From RECM01 sp047921215 (lineage in GTDB: Bacteria > Bacteroidota > Rhodothermia > Balneolales > Cyclonatronaceae): DNA of 64,000 bases. Positions 1 to 7,627 of this stretch are shown here, one piece after another. The translations under genes and the position numbers were made by a program. The first letter of the stretch is position 1. Every line of letters begins with the position of its first letter. The notes beneath the pieces are model-generated. The model ran no database searches. It was not told where the DNA came from and saw nothing but the letters and a program-made list of their open reading frames with translations. Location: contig JBLRWO010000001.1 of NCBI GenBank assembly GCA_047921215.1, positions 124,001 through 188,000 on the forward strand, in the 5' to 3' direction.

Positions 1-579
1 TTCCGGAAAGGCATCACGAGGTTGTCGCCCGATTCAACGTTCAACCGGTTCCACACCCACTCCATAACCCTGAATGAACATCTGCTCGATTATCTGACCA
101 GGGTCGACCAGGTTAACCATGTGGCTATAGGGGTTATCGACTGCAAAGCGGCAGATTGTCCCGGGGTGGCCGTTGCCCGCTACGTAAGATCTGAAAACGA
201 TCCCGATGTGGCAGAAGTCGCCGTCACCATCATCGATGAGTATCAGGGCCGGGGCCTCAGCGCAGTGCTGCTGGCCGGTCTTAGCCGCTATGCAATGGAG
301 ACTGGAATAATACGGTTTCGACTGTTTGTTCAGGCAGAACGCCGGAAAATCCGGCAGAAACTGTTGTCGCTCGGAGGAGCCGTAATTCGGAGGAACGGTT
401 CGATCATTGAGATTGAAGTTCCGGCAGTGCCGGATCTTTCAAGTATAGACGCTTCAGGCTGGAGCCGGTTGTTCCACAGCACACTCACCAACCTGAAAAC
501 CAAACAGCTGCCACTTTTCCTGAGGATGAAAAGCCTGCCCGCACGGAAACCGGGACCTGTTCAGTCGGAGGCATTGTAA
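1..579 (+). CDS. GNAT-family N-acetyltransferase, 5' end cut by window
   Basis: The frame is open from the first base to the TAA at 577-579, so the true start probably lies outside the window; a TTG at 22 is the first in-window candidate but nothing supports it. The visible protein opens with a segment typical of the stand-alone GNAT type (an L-S-P-x-S-x-x-x-R-F-like stretch, then YLTRVDQVNHVAIG), followed by beta strands and an acetyl-CoA pyrophosphate loop, YQGRGLSAVLL. This predicts acetyl transfer from acetyl-CoA to an unknown acceptor in the cytoplasm. The 3' end overlaps the convergent lipoprotein gene by 19 bases. The substrate cannot be told from the sequence. Confidence 0.75.
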   Translation, partial: FRKGITRLSPDSTFNRFHTHSITLNEHLLDYLTRVDQVNHVAIGVIDCKAADCPGVAVARYVRSENDPDVAEVAVTIIDEYQGRGLSAVLLAGLSRYAMETGIIRFRLFVQAERRKIRQKLLSLGGAVIRRNGSIIEIEVPAVPDLSSIDASGWSRLFHSTLTNLKTKQLPLFLRMKSLPARKPGPVQSEAL

Positions 580-1031
580 TACCAGGCCCTTACAATTTTA
601 CCATTCTTGAGCTCATACACGGCGAGAGCAGATTGCGACTGCTGCCCGGTGCGGCTTGCCCAGGTAACCCGTTCCCGCAAAGAGACAAACGGACCGTTCC
701 AGGTAATCGACTCGATTTCTGATCGCACCTCTTCCAGGCTGTCAAAATAGCTGCGCATGCTGGTTCTGAAAGCATCCCGGCCATAGGTTTCCAGCACCAT
801 CTGATCGTCTCTTATCCGGTACCAGCGCAGGTTATCATCCACATGCCGCAGCATACCGGAAACGCTTCGTTCGTTGAACGCTTCCATGAATGCCTGCACG
901 GTCACTACCTCATCGGGCACTTCGGGAACCTCGCCGGTATCGGATGAACATCCGGTTGTCGCCATAAATCCGGCCATGATCAGCATAACAGAGACAAATA
1001 GCAGCCGTTTAAACCGTTTATAACATTTCAT
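561..1031 (-). CDS. Small lipoprotein with SnoaL/NTF2-like domain
   Basis: The product begins MKCYKRFKRLL, continues with a hydrophobic stretch and ends its signal at ATTGC, a lipobox with Cys28, so it should be lipid-anchored in the envelope. The mature part of about 125 residues (VQAFMEAFNERSVSGMLRHV, then VYELKNGKIVRAWYY near the end) has the cone-shaped NTF2/SnoaL pattern, a fold used for ligand binding or simple enzymes; no catalytic residues can be assigned. An in-frame ATG also exists at 1040, but the GAGGG at 1041-1045 touches it and sits 9 bases before the ATG at 1031, so the inner start is preferred. It is the last gene of a minus-strand run and converges with the GNAT gene. Confidence 0.65.
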   Translation of the reverse strand: MKCYKRFKRLLFVSVMLIMAGFMATTGCSSDTGEVPEVPDEVVTVQAFMEAFNERSVSGMLRHVDDNLRWYRIRDDQMVLETYGRDAFRTSMRSYFDSLEEVRSEIESITWNGPFVSLRERVTWASRTGQQSQSALAVYELKNGKIVRAWYYNASD

Positions 1032-1188
1032 GGATAACATCCCTCATTCAAATTGGAATATAATTCACACAGAGTACGTAATCGGAATTCAAAATGCCAT
1101 GCCGACATGGTGTTATCTTCACATCGACCTCAACGCGGATCTTGCAGCACCCAATGCCACCCTTTTACCCTTCTACCCATACACCCGG

Positions 1189-2049
1189 CTAACCGTTCAC
1201 CAGAACGGCTATGGCAAGTATGGCAAAAAGTATTCCTGCCCACTGCCTGAATGAAATCTTGTCTTTCCAGAAAAACCGACCGATTAACGCACCGCCGGCA
1301 ACAATGATCATGTTGACCATTGAATAGACAATACTTCCATCCATGTAGGCAAAAGCCCTGATAAGAAAAATGGATGTGAACAGGTTTGGAAGCCCAACCA
1401 GTACACCCAGCGATATCTCGCTTCTGCTGAATATGAGGTTTTTTTGATACACCATGACTGCGAGACCGATCAGGAATGCCGTCAGAAATACAACACTCAT
1501 GAACTGATACTCTGAAGCGACATGCTGCATCTCCTCCTCAAATACTTTCATCGATCCGTCGGCGATACCGGAGAATACAAATAACAGAACCAGCAGTACC
1601 TGGCTGCCGGTCACCCCGATTTTAACATCCCTCCTTGAAACGATGAGTATACCAAGTGCGGCAAAAACAAGTACAATACCTGCCATTTTAAGGATGGTGA
1701 TCTCCTCACGATAGAATACCATCGACAGCAAAACCGGTACCAGCAGCGAAATACGCATTGCGGCAACGCTTACCCCTACCCCGTTCACATGTACCGATTT
1801 GCCGAATACAAAAAAGTTGCTGATAAACAGAATCCCGATAAATACGGCGAAAAACCAAAACCAGGGCGGGAAATCAGGAACCGGATTAATCCCAGTTGCC
1901 AGACTGTAACCAACGGCGACACTGAACGCTATCAGGTAGTTGATGATCAGGACCTTCAGAATGCTGTGTCCATACACTCCTGAATGTTTCAGGAAATGGG
2001 CGATAGCCAGTGAACAGGCCGCACTCAGAAAAATGAAGAGGATGCCCAC
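1189..2049 (-). CDS. EamA/DMT-family transporter
   Basis: This 286-residue protein is almost entirely hydrophobic, with about ten membrane segments in two five-helix halves, the pattern of the drug/metabolite transporter (EamA) superfamily. Members export or import small metabolites such as amino acids or nucleoside derivatives; the substrate here is unknown. Translation probably begins at GTG 2049, because the first membrane helix starts at once (GILFIFLSAACSLAIAHFL) and no ATG is available upstream in frame. Only 6 bases separate it from the stop of the barrel gene upstream, so the two are probably cotranscribed. Confidence 0.8.
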   Translation of the reverse strand: MGILFIFLSAACSLAIAHFLKHSGVYGHSILKVLIINYLIAFSVAVGYSLATGINPVPDFPPWFWFFAVFIGILFISNFFVFGKSVHVNGVGVSVAAMRISLLVPVLLSMVFYREEITILKMAGIVLVFAALGILIVSRRDVKIGVTGSQVLLVLLFVFSGIADGSMKVFEEEMQHVASEYQFMSVVFLTAFLIGLAVMVYQKNLIFSRSEISLGVLVGLPNLFTSIFLIRAFAYMDGSIVYSMVNMIIVAGGALIGRFFWKDKISFRQWAGILFAILAIAVLVNG

Positions 2050-2055
2050 TGCCGG

Positions 2056-3363
2056 TTATAAACCGATAACGGCACCAATGCCGAGATGGCCGCGGTAACG
2101 CAGCCGGTTTTGCCCGTTTTCGGGATGCGAAAGCCAGAATGGAATTTCATAACGGATCACAAATCCCCTGGGCTTTCCGAGGTAATCCGGGATGTTGAGC
2201 GACAGCATGAAACCGGCCCCGATATCTGAAAAATAGGGGCTCACTTCACTTTCGATCATTGTTACGGCAACACTCTGCAAGGGATCCGCAGCGAACGACT
2301 GTTCGAGGGTCAGACCGGCGCCGCCGTCATAGAAAACATACGACCGCAACCTGAGAAATTCGCCCAGTACCGGGATCTCTGAGAAAGCACGATCGAGCGG
2401 ATTTGGATAATCAAGCTCGGCATTAACTGCGAACATGTTCCGGTAAAGCACGGGCAGACCGTCTTTCATCATTTTTATATCTTCACGGTTGTACCCGCGA
2501 AGTGAGGGACCGCCTGCTATATTGACTGCACCCGATTCCATCCATGGTGTGGGGATGGTACCTTTGGCACGGGTAAATCCGGAGTTCATCCAGTCAACCG
2601 GGGAGGCCATACTCCTCAAAAGACCATACTCTGAAGGCAGTTTTTTACTGGAAAAGACACCTGATCCCCTGATATGAACGCCAAATCCACGACCGAACTC
2701 AATTTTGTTGTTCAGCTCAAGCATTACTTTAATAAACGTATCGTCATCCTGTAATCCCCAGATACTGGCAAGTTTTCCATTGGTCAGCCCCCGGCGGTCT
2801 GCAATTTGCTTCTGCCATTCATAACCTGCGTTCAGATAGTAGATCCAGTCGCTCTGCCAGACCGACGGAAATGGTACATACTCATGGCTGAAACGGCGGT
2901 GCCCGCCCGATTCGGCATGGATTTCCCGGAATACATCTTCATTGAATCCCTCCTGCCAGCGCTTGTCGAAGCGCAGTGCATGCCGGTGAAAACCGGTCCT
3001 GATGGTGCTGATTACACTTATGCTGCCTTCGCTGTTAAAATCGCTGATGGCAGGAACAGGTTCGGTGTATCTTAAAAAATAGGATACAGGATACGTCGGA
3101 AACCAGGTTCCCAGCCAGATACCCAAATCGAGGCGGTGCGGGCCATCGTTAAAGGTGCCAGGGACCTGCCCTCTCAGCCGCAGACCAACACGGATGCCGT
3201 CGGTATCGTTGTACCAGAGATCAGGGGCCGGCAAAATCTCATAGCTCCTGTCGGCCTGCCGGGCGGATACAGCGGTAGCAGAAATGATAATAATCAGCGT
3301 TAGCAGAATCTGTATAACCCGTTCAGGCCTTTTGTACATCATTTTTCTAATTCTGTTGATCAT
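2056..3363 (-). CDS. Exported Omp85-like beta-barrel protein lacking POTRA domains
   Basis: The 435-residue protein has a positively charged N-terminus and a hydrophobic segment (QILLTLIIIISATAVSA) that looks like a signal peptide, then alternating aromatic/hydrophobic strands. Around residues 285-295 it carries SLRGYNRED, which resembles the (V/I)RG(F/Y) lid motif of BamA/Omp85 barrels, and the C-terminal part has barrel-like strands such as GFVIRYEIPFWLSH. No POTRA repeats fit between the signal and the barrel. Similar barrels occur as C-terminal domains of M1-type peptidases in related phyla, so this may be a stand-alone relative of those. An outer-membrane location is inferred. The start at 3363 overlaps the Nudix gene by 17 bases; ATGs at 3342 or 3339 are alternatives. 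Confidence 0.6.
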   Translation of the reverse strand: MINRIRKMMYKRPERVIQILLTLIIIISATAVSARQADRSYEILPAPDLWYNDTDGIRVGLRLRGQVPGTFNDGPHRLDLGIWLGTWFPTYPVSYFLRYTEPVPAISDFNSEGSISVISTIRTGFHRHALRFDKRWQEGFNEDVFREIHAESGGHRRFSHEYVPFPSVWQSDWIYYLNAGYEWQKQIADRRGLTNGKLASIWGLQDDDTFIKVMLELNNKIEFGRGFGVHIRGSGVFSSKKLPSEYGLLRSMASPVDWMNSGFTRAKGTIPTPWMESGAVNIAGGPSLRGYNREDIKMMKDGLPVLYRNMFAVNAELDYPNPLDRAFSEIPVLGEFLRLRSYVFYDGGAGLTLEQSFAADPLQSVAVTMIESEVSPYFSDIGAGFMLSLNIPDYLGKPRGFVIRYEIPFWLSHPENGQNRLRYRGHLGIGAVIGL

Positions 3364-3820
3364 GGTTACTGATGATCCACGTCTCAGGGAGTGGTTTCTT
3401 TTTCAGAATGTCTGAAATATAGCCTGTCATTTTGATCTGTTCAGGCCAAATCAGCATTTTTCCGGCATCGGTTTCATTTACCCAGCAGTAATCTTCATGT
3501 TCATGGTTCAGTTTTACCGCGCAAAATGCCGGAAGTTCAGCTGCAAATGCAGCCACCATCATGAATGAATCTGTTTGCAGATCATAAAAATGATTTACCG
3601 CAGGCACCGCCCAGAATACAACAGGAGTTACATCAACTTCTTCGACAAGCTCCCGAAATGCCGCCTGGCTCCGTTTTTCACCTGCCTGTACTTTGCCTCC
3701 CACCATTCGCCACTGCCCTTCATAGATCCGGCCTTTTGACCGCTTTAAAAGCAGGAACTGCAGCTCACTGCCGCTGTAGCGGTAGGGATAGACATCGATA
3801 AGCTGAACCGCACTGTTCAT
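3347..3820 (-). CDS. Nudix hydrolase
   Basis: The 157-residue protein contains a Nudix box starting at Gly42: GGKVQAGEKRSQAAFRELVE followed by EVDV, fitting Gx5Ex7REUxEExxU, with the usual last Gly replaced by Asp63. The metal-binding Glu57, Glu60 and Glu61 are present. It begins AVQLIDVYPYRYSGSELQFL, which resembles NudB-type dihydroneopterin triphosphate/dATP pyrophosphohydrolases more than ADP-ribose pyrophosphatases, but the substrate is not certain. It should hydrolyse a nucleoside diphosphate-linked compound in the cytoplasm. It is first in the minus-strand run with the barrel gene and the EamA transporter; the functional link is unclear. Confidence 0.8.
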   Translation of the reverse strand: MNSAVQLIDVYPYRYSGSELQFLLLKRSKGRIYEGQWRMVGGKVQAGEKRSQAAFRELVEEVDVTPVVFWAVPAVNHFYDLQTDSFMMVAAFAAELPAFCAVKLNHEHEDYCWVNETDAGKMLIWPEQIKMTGYISDILKKKPLPETWIISNHDQQN

Positions 3821-3925
3821 AATGGCTCAAAAATAATGAAAGACGGCACCGTTAGCTACAGCAATACGCATGGTATCTTTACCGCTACCCTGCCACAGAA
3901 TTTTCTGCAACAGGCTCTGAAATCA

Positions 3926-3951
3926 CTAAAAGGGCATTATATCTTTGCCCT
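3926..3951 (-). terminator. Rho-independent terminator overlapping the uxs stop codon
   Basis: Read on the minus strand, AGGGCA and TGCCCT form a 6-bp stem around a 9-base loop that contains the uxs TAA stop, followed directly by TTTT. It would end the greA-ugd-uxs transcript. The stem is short and the T tract is only four bases, so efficiency is uncertain. Confidence 0.45.
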
Positions 3952-4878
3952 GAAATATTCGTACGTTTTTTTAAGGCCTTCGGTACGGTCAACTTTCGGC
4001 TCCCATCCCAGTATATCCTTTGCTTTGGATATATCAGGTTGTCTCACCTTCGGATCATCCGTTGGGAGCTCCTTGAAGGCCAGCCGGCTTTTACTGCCGG
4101 TGAGCTTCAGTATTTCCCTGGCAAATTCAAGAATGGTGATTTCGGCCGGATTACCGATGTTAACCGGGTTTATGTAATCACTTTGCGAAAGCCTGTATAT
4201 GCCCTCTACCAGGTCATCAACATAGCAGAACGAACGGGTCTGTGAACCGTCGCCGAAAATGGTAATCTCCTCGCCGCGAAGCGCCTGGCCCATAAAGGTC
4301 GGCAGCGCGCGTCCGTCATCCAGCCGCATCCTTGGTCCATAAGTATTGAATATGCGGACAATGCGGGTATCCAGGTAGTGAAACCGGTGATAGGCCATTA
4401 CCATCGCCTCAGCAAAGCGCTTGGCCTCATCGTACACGCCCCTGTACCCGATAGGATTAACATTTCCCCAGTACTCTTCCTGCTGCGGATGTATGAGCGG
4501 ATCGCCGTAAACTTCGCTGGTCGATGCCAGCAGAAAACGTGCGTTCTTGGCTTTGGCCAGACCCAGTGCCTTGTGCGTGCCAAGCGAACCCACTTTCAGC
4601 GTTTGTATAGGCATCTCCAAATAATCGATCGGGGATGCAGGTGATGCAAAATGAAGAATGAGGTCCAGGTCGCCGGATATATGCAAATAATTGGTTACAT
4701 CATATTTGATGAACACAAAATTACCATCCCTGAACAGATGGGCTACATTATCTTCCCTGCCGGTCGACAGGTTATCAAGACAAAAGACCTCATATCCTTC
4801 GGCAAGATATCTTTCACACAAATGGGATCCCAGAAATCCGGATCCACCGGTGATTAGTACCCTTTTACGCTTCTGCAT
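3937..4878 (-). CDS. uxs: UDP-glucuronate decarboxylase (UDP-xylose synthase)
   Basis: This 313-residue extended short-chain dehydrogenase converts UDP-glucuronate to UDP-xylose with bound NAD. The Rossmann motif GGSGFLG is at residues 11-17, the DNLSTGR segment near residue 35 binds the NAD ribose, Thr120-Ser-Glu122 begins the active-site segment, and Tyr149/Lys153 form the YxxxK pair. HFASPASPIDY and a GPRMRLDDGR stretch are strongly characteristic of bacterial UXS and separate it from epimerases. It starts inside the end of ugd (14-base overlap), and Ugd makes its substrate, so the pair forms a two-step path from UDP-glucose to UDP-xylose for surface polysaccharide. Confidence 0.92.
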   Translation of the reverse strand: MQKRKRVLITGGSGFLGSHLCERYLAEGYEVFCLDNLSTGREDNVAHLFRDGNFVFIKYDVTNYLHISGDLDLILHFASPASPIDYLEMPIQTLKVGSLGTHKALGLAKAKNARFLLASTSEVYGDPLIHPQQEEYWGNVNPIGYRGVYDEAKRFAEAMVMAYHRFHYLDTRIVRIFNTYGPRMRLDDGRALPTFMGQALRGEEITIFGDGSQTRSFCYVDDLVEGIYRLSQSDYINPVNIGNPAEITILEFAREILKLTGSKSRLAFKELPTDDPKVRQPDISKAKDILGWEPKVDRTEGLKKTYEYFRAKI

Positions 4879-6196
4879 TTACAGTCGCCCTTCCCACACT
4901 GATATATTTGATGTCGGTTTCGGCCATTCTATCAAGGTTATACAGATTCCTTCCGTCAAAGATGACCGGAGTTTTCATGTGGTCTGTAAAAACCGAAAAA
5001 TCGGGGCGCCTGAATTCATTCCATTCTGTACATATCACGAGTGCATCAGATTCTCTGATAGCACTCAGCTGATCGTTTACAAATTCGATTCGTGTTGCGT
5101 ACTCCTCACCTATGGCTTCACGGAAGGTTTTCATTGCCTCCGGATCGTACGCTTTTACCCTGGCACCGGCATCCAGCAACTCTTTGATGATGTACAGCGC
5201 CGGGGCCTCTCTCACGTCGTCAGTCTCGGGTTTAAAGGATAGTCCCCACACTCCTATAGTCTTGCCTTCCAATTCTTTATGGTAGAATATCTTTATTTTT
5301 TCTACGATAGAGAGCTTCTGCCGGTCGTTAACATCTATAACCGCCTTGAGTATTTTAAAATCATATCCATACTCATCGGAGGTATATTCCAGGGCCTGTA
5401 CATCCTTGGGAAAACACGACCCGCCGTAACCGATACCGGCAAAAAGAAAACGCTTGCCGATGCGCGAATCTGTACCAATACCCCTGCGGATATTATCGAC
5501 ATCGGCACCCACGCGTTCACACACATTGGCAATCTCGTTCATGAATGTGATCTTGGTGGCCAGGAAGGCATTTGCGGCATACTTTGTCATCTCTGAACTG
5601 CGCTCGTCCATCACAATAATGGGGTTTCCACTGCGTACAAAAGGCTCATAAAGCAACTCCATCTGTTTGATGGCACGGGCACTCCGGCTGCCGATGACCA
5701 CGCGTTCGGGTTTCAGAAAATCTTCAACGGCGGCCCCCTCCCTAAGAAATTCAGGGTTGGAAACCACGTCGAATTCCACATCGGTTTCGGCAGAAATTAT
5801 TTCTCTGACTTTGTCGGCAGTACCAACAGGAACGGTACTTTTATTAACGATGACTTTGTACTCCTTCATCAACCCGCCAATCTGTCTCGACACATTCATC
5901 ACAAAACTGAGATCGGCCTGACCATCCCCGCCGGGGGGGGTGGGAAGGCATAAAAAAATAATATCTGAATGGTGTACGGCCTGTTCCAGGCTATCGGTAA
6001 AGTGCAGCCTTCCCTCCCTCACCGACCGGTCAAACAAGGTTTCGATTCCGGGTTCGTAGATGGGAATCTCATGCCGCCTGAGGGCTTCCAGCTTTGCGGG
6101 ATTGTTGTCAACGCAAATAACGTTGTTGCCTGAATCGGCAAAGCAGGTTCCGGTTACCAAACCCACGTAACCGGTTCCAATAACACCTATGTTCAT
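4865..6196 (-). CDS. ugd: UDP-glucose 6-dehydrogenase
   Basis: This 443-residue enzyme oxidises UDP-glucose twice with NAD to UDP-glucuronate. The N-terminal Rossmann motif GVIGTGYVG (residues 4-12), the NKSTVPVGT segment near 118-126, the NPEFLREG loop near 147-154 and catalytic Cys261 in GYGGSCFPKD are all present, as is the C-terminal UDP-binding domain. The start codon overlaps the greA stop as TAATG, and the gene overlaps uxs by 14 bases, so all three are likely cotranscribed. A run of eight G at 5933-5940 lies in the codons for the PTPPGG stretch near residue 86; slippage there would shift the frame. Confidence 0.95.
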   Translation of the reverse strand: MNIGVIGTGYVGLVTGTCFADSGNNVICVDNNPAKLEALRRHEIPIYEPGIETLFDRSVREGRLHFTDSLEQAVHHSDIIFLCLPTPPGGDGQADLSFVMNVSRQIGGLMKEYKVIVNKSTVPVGTADKVREIISAETDVEFDVVSNPEFLREGAAVEDFLKPERVVIGSRSARAIKQMELLYEPFVRSGNPIIVMDERSSEMTKYAANAFLATKITFMNEIANVCERVGADVDNIRRGIGTDSRIGKRFLFAGIGYGGSCFPKDVQALEYTSDEYGYDFKILKAVIDVNDRQKLSIVEKIKIFYHKELEGKTIGVWGLSFKPETDDVREAPALYIIKELLDAGARVKAYDPEAMKTFREAIGEEYATRIEFVNDQLSAIRESDALVICTEWNEFRRPDFSVFTDHMKTPVIFDGRNLYNLDRMAETDIKYISVGRATVNAEA

Positions 6197-6672
6197 TAAG
6201 CTGACCTTTCGATTTTTCGTATTTCAAGTTCCAGTTTACCGGCCGGTACTTTCACCTCAACCACATCACCGAGTTCCTTTCCCATTAAAGCGCTTCCAAT
6301 GGGCGAGTCGATCGAGATTTTACCCTGGGCAAAATCTGCCTCCTGTTTGGATACCAGGGTATAGGTCATCTCCTTGCCGGTTTTTCTATTCAAAATGGTA
6401 ACCGTGCTGAGCACATATACTTTTGATCCGTCAACGGATTTTTCATCAATCACACGGGAATTCGAGAGCGACATCTCCAGTTCGGCAATGCGCTTTTCAA
6501 GATGGGCCTGGGCTTCTTTGGCCGCTTCGTATTCGGCATTTTCACTGAGGTCTCCATGTGAACGGGCCTCATCGATCTGCTGAGCTATGTGCTTGCGACC
6601 GCTTGTTTTGAGCTCCCTCAATTCTTTGTTCAGTTTTTCAAAACCTTCTTTTGACAGATAGCTGATTTTCAC
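6196..6672 (-). CDS. greA: Transcription elongation factor GreA
   Basis: The 158-residue protein has the GreA/GreB layout: an N-terminal antiparallel coiled coil (residues 1-75) with the acidic tip DLSENAEYEAAKE near residues 41-53, and a C-terminal FKBP-like domain ending SPIGSALMGKELGDVVEV. The tip carries the Asp and Glu that position Mg2+ in the RNA polymerase secondary channel and trigger cleavage of backtracked RNA. The start is GTG at 6672. The stop overlaps the ugd ATG as TAATG, an unusual coupling of a transcription factor with sugar-nucleotide genes. Confidence 0.95.
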   Translation of the reverse strand: MKISYLSKEGFEKLNKELRELKTSGRKHIAQQIDEARSHGDLSENAEYEAAKEAQAHLEKRIAELEMSLSNSRVIDEKSVDGSKVYVLSTVTILNRKTGKEMTYTLVSKQEADFAQGKISIDSPIGSALMGKELGDVVEVKVPAGKLELEIRKIERSA

Positions 6673-7003
6673 GGTATTATTCGTTATTAAATTTCAGGAT
6701 TAATGATAATTCTGTTTTAGCTGGGTAATATAAGAAGATTTGATCAAGCTTGTCCTCCCCCAAACAGCCGATATTGCAGGCAACCTGGCTGTTCTGTTTT
6801 TCAGATGTACGCCAGGGTTATTTACTACACCTACATTCTTCATTCTTTATTTTTCATCCACATCAGCAAACCCAACAAGCGGACAGAACAACGGCCACAA
6901 TCCTGTTTAACGGGGCACATTTCTGTTTCATACTGCCGGTTTACACAATATCTTGATCCGAAATCCTGATCCGAAACCCGGTAATACTTTCCATACTGTC
7001 GCA
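6673..7003. other. Divergent intergenic region (331 bp) between greA and the SpoU gene
   Basis: No gene is supported here. It must hold the promoters of the minus-strand greA operon and the plus-strand methyltransferase gene. The greA side (6673-6740) is A+T-rich, but no promoter box is clear. A 13-base unit beginning TGATCCGAAA occurs twice in tandem at 6954-6979, just before the methyltransferase start. Confidence 0.5.
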
Positions 7004-7540
7004 ATGCGTAAACGAACCACAAAAGAGATATTCAAACTCAATGCAGGCAGGAAACAGCCTGAAATTCCCGTAAGGACTACTGCTGTATTGCACAACATCA
7101 GGAGCCTTCACAATGTTGGTGCGGCATTTCGTACCGCCGATGCCCTTGGTATTGGCAAGCTCATACTTTCGGGCTACACTCCCTGCCCGCCCAGGCCCGA
7201 GATTTCGAAAACGGCTCTCGGTGCCGATGAATTTGTTGCATGGGACCACTTCGCCACCATCAACGAATTGCTGGTGTATCTGAAAAAGGGTGAATACTGT
7301 CTGATCGGTATTGAGCAGACCAATCAGAGTCTGGACCTGCCGGGCTTTACCTGGCCGAAAAATGACAGGATAGCCGTCATTTTCGGGAATGAAGTTACGG
7401 GCATTGATGAGGAACTACTCCCGCACCTCAACCACGTTGTTGAAATTCCGCAATTCGGCAAAAAGCACTCGTTCAACATTTCAGTCAGTTTTGGAATCGT
7501 GTTTTACGACATGCTCACTAAAAGCCTGACCGAGAGTTGA
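7004..7540 (+). CDS. SpoU/TrmH-family RNA 2'-O-methyltransferase
   Basis: Starting at the ATG at 7004 (MRKRTTKEIF) the protein has 178 residues. It shows the three SPOUT motifs: NIRSLHNVGAAFRTADALG (motif 1 with Asn and Arg), VIFGNEVTGID (motif 2) and FNISVSFGIVFYDML (motif 3), which form the trefoil knot that binds S-adenosylmethionine. It is expected to 2'-O-methylate a ribose in tRNA or rRNA, but the target cannot be assigned. An in-frame ATG at 6953 would add 17 residues unlike the family, so the inner start is preferred. It stands alone, 87 bases before metG. Confidence 0.85.
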   Translation: MRKRTTKEIFKLNAGRKQPEIPVRTTAVLHNIRSLHNVGAAFRTADALGIGKLILSGYTPCPPRPEISKTALGADEFVAWDHFATINELLVYLKKGEYCLIGIEQTNQSLDLPGFTWPKNDRIAVIFGNEVTGIDEELLPHLNHVVEIPQFGKKHSFNISVSFGIVFYDMLTKSLTES

Positions 7541-7592
7541 TCGGAACCACCCAGTTTCGGCATTTTACTTTGGTTTGGGCTCATCAGCATCG

Positions 7593-7600
7593 TATTTTTG
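7593..7600 (+). promoter_or_regulatory. Candidate Bacteroidota-type -7 box upstream of metG
   Basis: TATTTTTG matches the TAnnTTTG consensus of primary sigma promoters in Bacteroidota and lies 27 bases before the metG ATG. A TTTG at 7574-7577 could be the upstream element, but the 15-base spacing is shorter than usual. The assignment rests on pattern only. Confidence 0.35.
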
Positions 7601-7627
7601 GCCGTTAAATTTGTATTTTGATAAATT

